Source of the DNA: Sporolactobacillus shoreae
GTDB taxonomy: Bacteria; Bacillota; Bacilli; Bacillales; Sporolactobacillaceae
Assembly (NCBI RefSeq): GCF_004684935.1
Contig: NZ_SRJD01000005.1
Coordinates: 124,001-188,000, forward strand
Direction: 5' to 3'
DNA length: 64,000 nt
Below are positions 26,529 through 34,775 of this stretch, piece after piece. The stretch's first letter is position 1. Every line of letters begins with the position of its first letter. The translations under genes were made by a program, and so were the position numbers. Below the pieces are notes generated by a model. It was not told the origin of the DNA. It saw nothing but the letters and a program-made list of their open reading frames with translations, and made no database searches.

Positions 26529-26960
26529 TTAGTAAATAACGATGAGTGCCCCTAACATACATACAATGGCTAGAACTTTTCTGCGGGTTATTCTATTTTT
26601 CACACTGCCCAGCCAACCAAAATGTTCAATAAACATACTCATGATCATTTGACCGGCTACTACAGCAATCATTGATATCCCTACTCCGACTTTAGGAACA
26701 CCAAAAACTAGAATTGTTAAATAACTGACTCCAAACAAACCACCCAACAAGTACCATCTGGGCATACTTAATGTATGTGACAACTTCCCTCTGCCAAAAA
26801 ACAAAACAATTAAGGTCAGTAAAATCGATCCCACAAAAAAATTATAAAAACTGCTTTCAAATTGACCAATTATTTTTCCTAGTTCTCCATAAATAGCGCC
26901 TTCCAGGCTTAAGGCGGTTCCTGATATAAGTGCAACTAAATAAAAGATTGCTTTTTTCAA
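26529..26960 (-). CDS. Small DMT-family (DUF606/YdcZ) membrane protein
   Basis: 143 residues in four to five helices; FFVGSILLTLIVLFFGRG, YLTILVFGVPKVGVGIS and the end EHFGWLGSVKNRITRRK match DUF606 half-size drug/metabolite transporters, which work as dimers. The start is TTG at 26960 after GAGGAG. A frameshifted sister gene lies upstream and an ArsR regulator before that. A full tandem version is at 44193. Substrate unknown. Confidence 0.78.
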   Translation of the reverse strand: MKKAIFYLVALISGTALSLEGAIYGELGKIIGQFESSFYNFFVGSILLTLIVLFFGRGKLSHTLSMPRWYLLGGLFGVSYLTILVFGVPKVGVGISMIAVVAGQMIMSMFIEHFGWLGSVKNRITRRKVLAIVCMLGALIVIY

Positions 26961-27037
26961 TTATAATTCTCCTCTTTATACGAATATCTATATATTTACG
27001 ATTCATTTAGTTAGTCATTAAAGTGCTGTAAATCCTT

Positions 27038-27504
27038 TCATTCAGCTGGTTCTTCATGATCTTTAAACAACAGATACAACGCTGCCAGCATCAATAATAA
27101 ACCAATTATTCTGTACCAAATCATGAAAACAACTTCCCACCAAACCAGCCAAATTGATCAATAATAAAGCTGGCCGAAATCTGACCAATAATGGCAGCAA
27201 CATTTGCTGCACTCACTCCAATTTTTGGACCCGCTAAAATTGTTAGAAACAAATAACCGACTCCGAAAAAGACCGCACATAATTGCCATACTGGAGCTTG
27301 TGCTATAGCCAGCAAATTTCCTCTACCAAAGAAAATTAACCATAATGATAAAAATAAAGTACCTGTTATAAAGGTCAAAAGAGCCGTTTCCAACGCACCT
27401 ATTTTCTTACTTAATTTCCCATTAATTGAAGATTGCGCGCTTAAAATAGTTCCCCCTATAAAAGTAATGACAACAGTTATCACATTCACTCGTTCCCGCT
27501 CCAT
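27038..27504 (-). pseudogene. Frameshifted small DMT-family (DUF606) gene
   Basis: The first 127 codons (to a TGA at 27121) match the sister at 26529, ending QFGWFGGKLF. The expected last helix continues in another frame as YRIIGLLLMLAALYLLF, then DHEEPAE and a stop at 27038. A single-base change near 27124 accounts for this. The start may be GTG at 27489 (GGAG upstream) rather than ATG at 27504. A sequencing error is the alternative. Confidence 0.65.
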
Positions 27505-27544
27505 ATGTAGTTATTTGGTGATTTAAGCATATTTTCAAATAGTT

Positions 27545-27560
27545 ATATATCTAGATATAT
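27545..27560. promoter_or_regulatory. 16-bp palindrome, candidate ArsR-type operator
   Basis: ATATATCTAGATATAT is a perfect palindrome between arsR and the first DMT gene. A similar CGAATATCTATATATT precedes the second DMT gene near 26982. Confidence 0.45.
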
Positions 27561-27563
27561 AGA

Positions 27564-27923
27564 TTAATAAAAAACAATATAAAAAAATCTTTTAAGCAAT
27601 TTTTTTATATTGTCAGCTAATTTCCTAATTGCTTCTTCGTTTCTTCTATAATAAGTCCATTTACCGTGTCTTTCGGATTCTAACAAACCTGCATCCTGCA
27701 ACATGGCAAGATAGGAAGAAATAGTCGATTGGGAAAGTCCGGCTTTTTCTTGAATATCTCCTACACATACATCGCCCTTTTCACTTATATTTTTTGATAA
27801 AATCGCCGTAGGTTTATCAAAATGTTTTAAAGGATCTTTAAACCAATCGAGTATTTCTAATCGAGTCTTATTTGATAATGCCTTGAAAGTTTTAGTGAAT
27901 AAGTTTGCGAAAAAATCAATCAT
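27564..27923 (-). CDS. ArsR-family winged-helix regulator
   Basis: 119 residues; ALSNKTRLEILDWF, recognition helix AGLSQSTISSYLAMLQDAGLL and wing ERHGKWTYYRR are standard ArsR/SmtB features. The metal-binding ELCVC motif is absent: the equivalent stretch reads CVGDIQEK, so it may sense something else. It is followed by two small DMT genes, one broken, which it probably controls. Confidence 0.85.
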   Translation of the reverse strand: MIDFFANLFTKTFKALSNKTRLEILDWFKDPLKHFDKPTAILSKNISEKGDVCVGDIQEKAGLSQSTISSYLAMLQDAGLLESERHGKWTYYRRNEEAIRKLADNIKKLLKRFFYIVFY

Positions 27924-28076
27924 ACTCTGTGTGGCTCCAATCCCATTAACTTTTTACATCCTTACCCTGAAGAAGATTCGCATCAACAGTACCGCCATAA
28001 ATAAAATGTATTCATTTTGAATGTGGTCGCTTATCAATGGATACTTAGTGTTATATGTTGCTTGGTAACAAAGCAA

Positions 28077-28241
28077 TTAATCATTGATTTCTGTTGAGAT
28101 CTGCCCTGTGATATCGAATTTATCTTTTACTTGTCCGTAGAATGGACTCCAGGGCATTTCTTGAAGCGGCATCATGACGTCGGCACCTGCTTGAAGTTTC
28201 TTAAATACCTCTTGGCCTAAAAAGGTAGCCTTTAAATGAAA
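28077..28241 (-). pseudogene. C-terminal remnant of a PhnB-like VOC protein
   Basis: One open frame without a start reads FLGQEVFKKLQAGADVMMPL, then QEMPWSPFYGQVKDKFDITG and ends IND. This is the last third of the PhnB/3-demethylubiquinone-type VOC fold; the front is deleted. Confidence 0.6.
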
Positions 28242-28277
28242 AATCGAGAGATAAATATAAATTCTCCCGATTTTTTG
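28238..28277. terminator. Bidirectional hairpin
   Basis: AAAAATCG and GAGA pair with TCTC and CGATTTTT. T runs exist on both strands. It may end the opp operon (28418). Confidence 0.6.
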
Positions 28278-28417
28278 TACTTTAATTTAGAGTACAGACA
28301 AACCATCCCTATAATGCTTATTGACAACAAGCAAAACACTATCTTGTCTTCCCTATTGGAAATTTTATTTTTTAGCTTCATTCTTCAATCGGAATAAATA
28401 GAACCCATTCGTTTTCT

Positions 28418-28768
28418 TCATGAAAATAGCAAAAGCGTGAAACTGATCAGATAGTAAAAAATAGAGATGATCCACGCGTACCTCAAGTAGGGATTTTTCT
28501 TTTTTGCATTCCGACCCCGTTCATCCCTAGGCTTATAGTTTTTTAAGAAGAATCGTTTGCAACTCTCAGAAAAAGCGGAAAATGCTCTTTCTTGCCGCAG
28601 CCAGAGTGCTGTCAGAATAATCGTCAGCATCAGAGCAAACAGAAAGCTGGCATTGGAAAGGGTTACCATGTTAAAGTGACCGCCTTCCCAAAGGAAAAAG
28701 AGAAAATAGATAATCCATGAACAGAAAAAATAGATGATAAGTTTCCGCAGCTTAATTTTTCTTTTCAT
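28418..28768 (-). CDS. DUF3899 membrane protein at the end of the opp operon
   Basis: 116 residues, three membrane helices (about 8-28, 38-58 and 95-115) around a basic loop (RDERGRNAKKK). The family is often encoded next to oligopeptide ABC transporters in Bacillales. Its start overlaps the oppF stop by 17 bases, so it is part of the operon. Function unknown. Confidence 0.7.
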   Translation of the reverse strand: MKRKIKLRKLIIYFFCSWIIYFLFFLWEGGHFNMVTLSNASFLFALMLTIILTALWLRQERAFSAFSESCKRFFLKNYKPRDERGRNAKKKNPYLRYAWIISIFYYLISFTLLLFS

Positions 28769-29693
28769 TTTTCAGCTGTTCCTTATACGCCTCGACTTGA
28801 TTGTCCTGGGATAAAACAAAGTGACCTTTGCCAATCTCATGCAATTCACCATTCAGATCGCCTTCATGAAATTGATAAATGATCCGGGAACGATTTATTT
28901 CTTTATAAGGATCCGCATGGGGAATGGCCGACAGTAAGCTTTTTGTATAGCGATGAATCGGATAGTGATAGAGCTCATCGGTATCTCCCAATTCGACAAT
29001 CACTCCGCGGTACATAACGGCAATCCGGTCACTGATGTACTTAACCATTGACAGGTCATGGGCAATGAACAAATAGGTTAGATTCCGCTCCTTCTGTAGT
29101 TTCTTTAACAGATTGACCACCTGTGCCTGAATCGACACATCCAGAGCGGAAATCGGTTCGTCACAGACGATCAGCTTCGGTTTGACCGCCAGCGCTCTGG
29201 CAATGCCAATACGCTGACGTTGTCCACCAGAAAATTCATGCGGATAGCGCCCTGCATGTTCTGGATTCAGCCCCACTGTAGCCAGTAACCCGCGGATCTG
29301 ATGATTCCGGTCTTCCCTGGATTTAGCCAAATGATGGACATCAATGCCTTCGCCTATAATATCCTGTACTTTTTTCTTCGGATCCAGTGAGGCATAAGGA
29401 TCCTGAAAAATCATCTGTACATTGCGACAAAATTCCAGCTGATCACGTTTGGATCTGATCCTAGCAATATCCTTGCCATCGAAAATAATTTCTCCATTAG
29501 TAGGATGATACAGTTTGACGATGCAACGTCCGGTCGTTGTCTTCCCGCAGCCGGATTCGCCGACCAGTCCCAATGTTTCACCTTCTACAATATCGAAATT
29601 TATATTATTAACCGCTCGTATCTCACCCTTTTGTTCACGGGAGAAGAACTTTTTCAATCCTTTGACTTGCAGCAAAACGTTCTGATCGCTCAT
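28752..29693 (-). CDS. oppF: Oligopeptide ABC transporter ATPase OppF
   Basis: 313 residues: Walker A GESGCGKTTTG, signature FSGGQRQRIGIARAL, Walker B VCDEPISALDVS and the C-terminal OppF extension. With OppD it drives peptide import. Its start overlaps the oppD stop (ATGA) and GGAGGG precedes it. Confidence 0.92.
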   Translation of the reverse strand: MSDQNVLLQVKGLKKFFSREQKGEIRAVNNINFDIVEGETLGLVGESGCGKTTTGRCIVKLYHPTNGEIIFDGKDIARIRSKRDQLEFCRNVQMIFQDPYASLDPKKKVQDIIGEGIDVHHLAKSREDRNHQIRGLLATVGLNPEHAGRYPHEFSGGQRQRIGIARALAVKPKLIVCDEPISALDVSIQAQVVNLLKKLQKERNLTYLFIAHDLSMVKYISDRIAVMYRGVIVELGDTDELYHYPIHRYTKSLLSAIPHADPYKEINRSRIIYQFHEGDLNGELHEIGKGHFVLSQDNQVEAYKEQLKNEKKN

Positions 29694-30736
29694 GGTTTCC
29701 CTCCATGTTTTTTATAAAAGGTTGCATATCTTCGCTGTATTGAAGGCGGGGGCTCAACCTTGGGCGCCCGCTCATCGAGCAGCCACGTCGCTGCAAAGTG
29801 GGTCGGCGACAGCTGAAAATACGGGGGCTCATAGTAACGATCAGCTTCAAGAGCATAAGGATTTCTTGAATAGAAGGCGTCTCCTTTCGACGGATGGATC
29901 AGATCCGGTGGCGCTCCCGGAATCGCATAGAGTTCCTCATCGGCCTCATCTGCTGTTGGTACAGATTGCAACAGTCCCCAAGTGTATGGATGCTGCGGTA
30001 AATAAAAAATTTCTTCTGCCGTTCCTATCTCAACAATTTTACCAGCATACATCACGGCGACCCGGTCGGCCACCTTAGCAACAACGCCCAGGTCATGAGT
30101 AATGAAAATGATCGATGTACCGTTTTTCTTCTGGATATCTTTCATTAATTCAATGATCTGTGCCTGAATGGTCACATCTAGCGCTGTGGTCGGTTCATCA
30201 GCAATCAGAAGCTTCGGATTGCAGGCAAGCGCGATGGCAATCACAATTCTCTGCCTCTGTCCGCCTGAAAACTGATGCGGATAGTCCTTATAGCGTACTT
30301 CACTGTTTGGTATGCCGACGCGTTTTAGCAGCTCGATCGCCCTTTTCATCGCTTCGTGTTTTGATAAGTGCAAATGATGAATCATCGGCAAAGCGATCTG
30401 CTTACTGACACGCATGGTTGGATTAAGCGACGTCATCGGATCTTGAAAGATAATTGAGATCTCTTTACCTCGAATACTACGCATTTCCCGCTGTGATTTT
30501 GCTAAAATATTCTTTCCTTCGTAGAGGATGCTGCCGTCGTCAATCGACGCATTTTTCGAAAGAAGGCGAATAATACTCCGGCAGGTGACCGATTTTCCGG
30601 AGCCGGATTCACCGACAAGAGCCAGTGTCTCTCCATAATGTAAATCAAACGAGACCCCTCGGACGGCATGAACTTTCCCGTTAAGTGAGTCAAATGAAAC
30701 ATGTACATCATCTAAAGATAAGATTGTCTCTGACAC
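29690..30736 (-). CDS. oppD: Oligopeptide ABC transporter ATPase OppD
   Basis: 348 residues: Walker A GESGSGKSVTC, signature FSGGQRQRIVIAIAL, Walker B IADEPTTALDVT and the C-terminal oligopeptide-transporter domain with ALEADRYYEPPYF. The start is GTG at 30736 after GAAGGGA. It lies four bases after oppC. Confidence 0.92.
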   Translation of the reverse strand: MSETILSLDDVHVSFDSLNGKVHAVRGVSFDLHYGETLALVGESGSGKSVTCRSIIRLLSKNASIDDGSILYEGKNILAKSQREMRSIRGKEISIIFQDPMTSLNPTMRVSKQIALPMIHHLHLSKHEAMKRAIELLKRVGIPNSEVRYKDYPHQFSGGQRQRIVIAIALACNPKLLIADEPTTALDVTIQAQIIELMKDIQKKNGTSIIFITHDLGVVAKVADRVAVMYAGKIVEIGTAEEIFYLPQHPYTWGLLQSVPTADEADEELYAIPGAPPDLIHPSKGDAFYSRNPYALEADRYYEPPYFQLSPTHFAATWLLDERAPKVEPPPSIQRRYATFYKKHGGKP

Positions 30737-30740
30737 GTGA

Positions 30741-31772
30741 TCATCCCTTCATCTTCGGATCAAAAGCATCTCTGAGCCCGTCGGCAAAAATATTAAAAGC
30801 AATCATGATCAGACTGATAATCAGTGCCGGGTACCACATTAAATGAGGATAAAACTGGAACGTCTGATAGCCGTCATTGATCAGCGTCCCAAGCGAAGCA
30901 TTGGGCGCACGCATACCTACACCGATGAAACTTAAGAACGCTTCAAAAAATATCGCCTCAGGAATGGTGAACATTGTCTGAATAATAATCACGCTGCTCA
31001 GATTCGGAAGAATATGACCCAGAACCGTTTTTACCGGTCTCTGGCCCAGGACTCTAGCCGCGAGAATAAACTCTTGATTTTTTATCTGCAGTGTCTGCCC
31101 TCTGACCACGCGGGCCATCGTGATCCAACCAATCAGTGCCAGTGCCATGATGATTGACGGAATGCCCGGCGGAAAAATAAGCAGCATCAGAACAACAACA
31201 ACCAAAGTTGGAACACCAGATATAATTTCCAGCGCCCGCTGCATTATTGTATCAGCCTTTCCGCCAAGCCATCCGGAAATGAGGCCATAGGGGACGCCGA
31301 TCGTCAGATCAAGAAATGCGGCGGAAAAAGCAATTAAGAGCGAAATTCTCGTCCCATAGAGCAGCCGTGACAACAAGTCTCTGCCGAATTGGTCCGTCCC
31401 TAAATAGAAATACACCGAAGACGGAACATCCTTTTCCTTATACACGTCAACCCAGACACCAGCCTGTTTGGCGTAGCCGTTAAAGCCATTAATATGTAAG
31501 CCTGGTATCTTAGGGGGTAGAAAGGAGTACTGAACTTGCTGAGTATCGGGATTGTGCGGTGAAAACCAGATTGATCCAACTGCAATCACCAGGATGATCA
31601 GCAGGATGATTAGTGATACCACGGCACCCTTATTCTTCTTGATCCTTCTCCAGCTGTCCCTATAAAAACTGAGCGAAACCGGCTGTGTGTCCTGAATATT
31701 TTCTTCTGCTTCGGACTGTTGACTCAATGTGAAGTACTTATCGGGAACTTGCTGAACGTTTGTTTTACTCAT
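30741..31772 (-). CDS. oppC: Oligopeptide ABC transporter permease OppC
   Basis: 343 residues: a long N-terminal cytoplasmic segment, helix at about 36-58, then a periplasm-side loop and five helices. The coupling motif EFILAARVLGQRPVKTVLGHI is the EAA loop. I chose the ATG at 31772 after GGGGAA; it overlaps the oppB stop by 8 bases. The extracytoplasmic loop (NGFNGYAKQAGVWVDVYKEK) is typical of low-GC OppC. Confidence 0.9.
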   Translation of the reverse strand: MSKTNVQQVPDKYFTLSQQSEAEENIQDTQPVSLSFYRDSWRRIKKNKGAVVSLIILLIILVIAVGSIWFSPHNPDTQQVQYSFLPPKIPGLHINGFNGYAKQAGVWVDVYKEKDVPSSVYFYLGTDQFGRDLLSRLLYGTRISLLIAFSAAFLDLTIGVPYGLISGWLGGKADTIMQRALEIISGVPTLVVVVLMLLIFPPGIPSIIMALALIGWITMARVVRGQTLQIKNQEFILAARVLGQRPVKTVLGHILPNLSSVIIIQTMFTIPEAIFFEAFLSFIGVGMRAPNASLGTLINDGYQTFQFYPHLMWYPALIISLIMIAFNIFADGLRDAFDPKMKG

Positions 31773-32712
31773 CTCTTGTTCCCCCAATCAAGCGTATCCG
31801 TGGATCAATCAAGACGTACAAAATATCAACGATCAGAATCACAATGACCAGCAACGTTGAGTAAAGGATCGTCAGACCCATAATCGTAAAATAATCATTT
31901 GAAAGAATTGATTTTGTGAACTGTTCGCCGATCCCGGGAACCGCAAAAATTTGTTCCACAACGAGTGAACCTGTCAGCAAACTGGCGACCATTGGCCCTA
32001 AGATAGTGATCAGCGGAATCACCGCATTCCGCAACCCGTAACGGAAGGCAACGGTCCATTCATCCACACCGGTTGAACGTGCCAGTTCGATGTAGTCACT
32101 GTGCAGGACATCGATCATTTCTGTTCGGATAAACCTGGCGGAGTCAGCCATCGGTGTAATCGCCAAGGCCAGTGATGGGAGAATGGAGGAAGCAAAGCCG
32201 TTATCCCACAAGCCTATCGGCAACCATTTCAAATCAATGGCAAAAAACAATTGTAATAGGACTGCAAAGACGAAATTGGGGACTGATCCCCCCAATATGG
32301 CAAACAAAGAAGTTGACGTGTCCAACCATGTATTTTGGAACCTGGCGGAAATGATGCCGAATAAGATCCCGACCACCGTCCCTATTATTAATGCCTGGAT
32401 GCCAAGCTGAACGGATGGCCCGATTCTTGTTGCAATAATCTTACTGACGGGTTGATTTCCAAACTGAAGAGAGACACCTAGATTTCCTTTGGCCACACCC
32501 ACCATGTAGTACAAATACTGAACGACCACTGGCTTATCCAGACCATATTGGTGATTCATCACGGCCTTCTGTACATTTGTTAATTTTTCTTCATTACCAT
32601 AAGGCGAACCCGGTAATTTTTGCATCAGAAGAAAAGTAACGGAACTTATCAACAGCAATGTAACAATCATATAGATTACCCTCTTGAACATAAACTTGAG
32701 GAAACCCTTCAC
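31765..32712 (-). CDS. oppB: Oligopeptide ABC transporter permease OppB
   Basis: 315 residues, six helices; EAA coupling loop DYIELARSTGVDEWTVAFRY and the end VDILYVLIDPRIRL are standard for OppB/DppB. The gene follows oppA, separated by a leaky hairpin, which would keep the binding protein more abundant than the membrane parts. Confidence 0.9.
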   Translation of the reverse strand: MKGFLKFMFKRVIYMIVTLLLISSVTFLLMQKLPGSPYGNEEKLTNVQKAVMNHQYGLDKPVVVQYLYYMVGVAKGNLGVSLQFGNQPVSKIIATRIGPSVQLGIQALIIGTVVGILFGIISARFQNTWLDTSTSLFAILGGSVPNFVFAVLLQLFFAIDLKWLPIGLWDNGFASSILPSLALAITPMADSARFIRTEMIDVLHSDYIELARSTGVDEWTVAFRYGLRNAVIPLITILGPMVASLLTGSLVVEQIFAVPGIGEQFTKSILSNDYFTIMGLTILYSTLLVIVILIVDILYVLIDPRIRLIGGTRDE

Positions 32713-32741
32713 TCTGATCCCTTCCTTTTTAAAGACCCAAT

Positions 32742-32778
32742 AAAAAAGAGGAAGACAGTTAAACGTCCCCCCCTTTTC
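32742..32778 (-). terminator. Attenuating hairpin between oppA and oppB
   Basis: AAAAGGGGGG pairs with CTTCCTCTTTT (with G-U pairs), then TTTT. It is imperfect, so probably leaky. Confidence 0.5.
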
Positions 32779-32788
32779 CTAGAAAATT

Positions 32789-34459
32789 TTATTTTACAAG
32801 ATAGGCACGGGTGATATCGAATGGTGCACCAAGGTTATGCGTAACAATGCCTTTAACTTTCGGGTTAATCAGATAGTTTTCCGAACCCTGATCGAGTGGT
32901 ACAACAACCGCACGATCAAGCAGATATTTCTGTGCAGCCAGCAGATCGTTCCACCGCTGTTCCAGATTTTTCAGATCAGCCGGAGAATTGATCTTGTCAA
33001 TCAATTTATCGTAGTTGGCATCTTTAAACTGCGCATGATTATGTTCAAAGGTAGAATAGAACTGCTGCGGAAAACTTACTGGGTCAAAGTCGCCGGTCCA
33101 GCCACCGAGCGCTAGATCGAACTTATAAGACATCATTTTCTGGAACCGGACTTTGGCCGGAACATTGCTGATATTAATGGTCACACCTGGTAATGCCGAC
33201 TCAATCTGACTCTGCAGATACTGGCCAACATTTCCTGCCCCTGTAGAGTCATCGGTGAGCAGAGTAAATGCAATTTTGCTTGTACCCAGTTCTTTCTTTG
33301 CCTTATTCCACAGTTGTGTTGCTTCCGCTTTGTTATAAGGCGACTGATTTCCGGCTACCTCTGTAAAGTCTTTACCGTCTACCGGACTCTTGGCAATCCC
33401 TTTAGGGATGATGCCTGTTGCCGCTCGCGAACCGTCATCCAATACATTGTTGACTAACTGTTCACGGTTAATCGACAGGCTGATCGCTTTGCGCAGGTTT
33501 TCATTCTGCAGATATTTATTCGAACTTGTCCCGAATTCAAGATTTGTCGCACGCAAAGCTAAAACATTATGATATCTCGGGTCTTTCTGGAATTGTTTGA
33601 CAAAGTCTCCATCCAGCGGTGCTGCGTCGGTTTTTCCTGCCTGAAAGAGGTTAACCCCTGTCGACGTATTTTTGAGCACCTGAACATTAATCTGGTTTAA
33701 ATGAATATTCTTTTTATCCCAGTAATATTTATTCTTAACATACTTCCAAGTCAGGCCGGTACCATCCCAATCGGTCAGAACAAACGGTCCGTTGCTCAAG
33801 GTATCCGCGCTGCTTGAACCGTATTTGCTTCCCTTCGAATTGACAAACTTCTCATTTTGCGGGAAGAGATTTTCCGATGAAAGTTTTTCTTCGAAGTACG
33901 GATCAGGATTGATCAAGTCGATTTGCAGCTTCGTATCAGAAAGAGCCTTGATACCTAACTGATCGACGCTCTTCTTCCCTTCACTGATTGCCTGTGCATT
34001 CTTGATGTTGAAATAAACACTGGCATTCTGTGCAGCCGTCTTCGGGTCAAACAGACGTCTCCAGGCGAACACGAAATCATTTGCGGTCAACGGTGCTCCG
34101 TTTGACCATTTCAAGCCTTTTTTAAGATTAATAATGTACTGTGTTTTGGCACTGTTGGTCGGCTGCGGTTTACCAGCAGCAAGTGCCGGTACCGGATCGT
34201 TCTTGCCGTTGATCTTGTACAGACCTTCAGCAAATATATCAATTTGTTCTGAACTGACGGTATCGTATTCCTTAACAGAATCCGCCGTCGGTATTTCTGC
34301 TGTGGTCACCCAGTTTAATACCTGCTTTGATGCTAGGTTACCCGTCGATGACTTAGATGATGAGTTACTGCCGCTGGCGTTTGAACCGCAGCCGGTCAGT
34401 GCGACGACCATCAACAAAGTACCGAGCAGTGCACTCACTCGTTTACTTATTTTTTTCAT
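32789..34459 (-). CDS. oppA: Oligopeptide-binding lipoprotein OppA
   Basis: 556 residues. The signal peptide ends in the lipobox LTGC with Cys24 as lipid anchor, followed by a Ser-rich linker (25-42) and the SBP_bac_5 fold (SNGAPLTANDFVFAWRRLFD is its family signature). It captures peptides outside the membrane for OppBCDF. It has its own promoter (34660-34688) and a leader containing a 15-codon ORF with three Cys codons. GGGGGG precedes the ATG at 34459. Confidence 0.93.
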   Translation of the reverse strand: MKKISKRVSALLGTLLMVVALTGCGSNASGSNSSSKSSTGNLASKQVLNWVTTAEIPTADSVKEYDTVSSEQIDIFAEGLYKINGKNDPVPALAAGKPQPTNSAKTQYIINLKKGLKWSNGAPLTANDFVFAWRRLFDPKTAAQNASVYFNIKNAQAISEGKKSVDQLGIKALSDTKLQIDLINPDPYFEEKLSSENLFPQNEKFVNSKGSKYGSSSADTLSNGPFVLTDWDGTGLTWKYVKNKYYWDKKNIHLNQINVQVLKNTSTGVNLFQAGKTDAAPLDGDFVKQFQKDPRYHNVLALRATNLEFGTSSNKYLQNENLRKAISLSINREQLVNNVLDDGSRAATGIIPKGIAKSPVDGKDFTEVAGNQSPYNKAEATQLWNKAKKELGTSKIAFTLLTDDSTGAGNVGQYLQSQIESALPGVTINISNVPAKVRFQKMMSYKFDLALGGWTGDFDPVSFPQQFYSTFEHNHAQFKDANYDKLIDKINSPADLKNLEQRWNDLLAAQKYLLDRAVVVPLDQGSENYLINPKVKGIVTHNLGAPFDITRAYLVK

Positions 34460-34554
34460 CTTTATAACCCCCCACTTTCATTTGTTAAAAACTGTTAAAC
34501 TATTAGTTCCAACTGAAATGGTTATCTGTTTTCAGGATCACCGGATCCCTTGTC

Positions 34555-34602
34555 TTATCTGAAACAACAACACCTTTTAAACCGTCTGTTTTTACGCATC
34601 AT
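34555..34602 (-). other. 15-codon leader ORF with three consecutive Cys codons
   Basis: Reads MMRKNRRFKRCCCFR from ATG at 34602, with AAGGGGG four bases upstream. It lies about 50 bases after the predicted oppA transcript start and 95 bases before oppA. Runs of one amino acid's codons in leader ORFs are used for attenuation. It is an inferred, not proven, gene. Confidence 0.5.
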
Positions 34603-34659
34603 CTAACCCCCTTGTTTCTTTGATTCCTGCCGACTCTCTCTTTTTTTGCCAACAGCAAC

Positions 34660-34688
34660 AGTATAAAGTCTAATTATAAGTAAATCAA
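34660..34688 (-). promoter_or_regulatory. SigA promoter of oppA
   Basis: TTGATT (34683-34688), 17-base spacer, TATACT (34660-34665). Predicted start near 34653. Confidence 0.75.
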
Positions 34689-34775
34689 TATGATTTTAGT
34701 GATTTAATAGTGAAAGTTAATGATACCTTTCTTAATCATGGATCAATAGGCTCAAATACTAATGAACTCTGAAAA

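Larger units (their letters stand above)
27924..28417. other. Gene-poor stretch with a VOC remnant and a terminator
   Basis: Holds the pseudogene at 28077-28241 and a hairpin at 28238-28277. I see nothing else. Confidence 0.5.
34460..34775 (-). other. oppA promoter and leader
   Basis: Gene-free except for the leader ORF at 34555-34602 and promoter at 34660-34688. Possible small hairpins include GGATC-CGGT-GATCC near 34536-34549. Confidence 0.55.
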
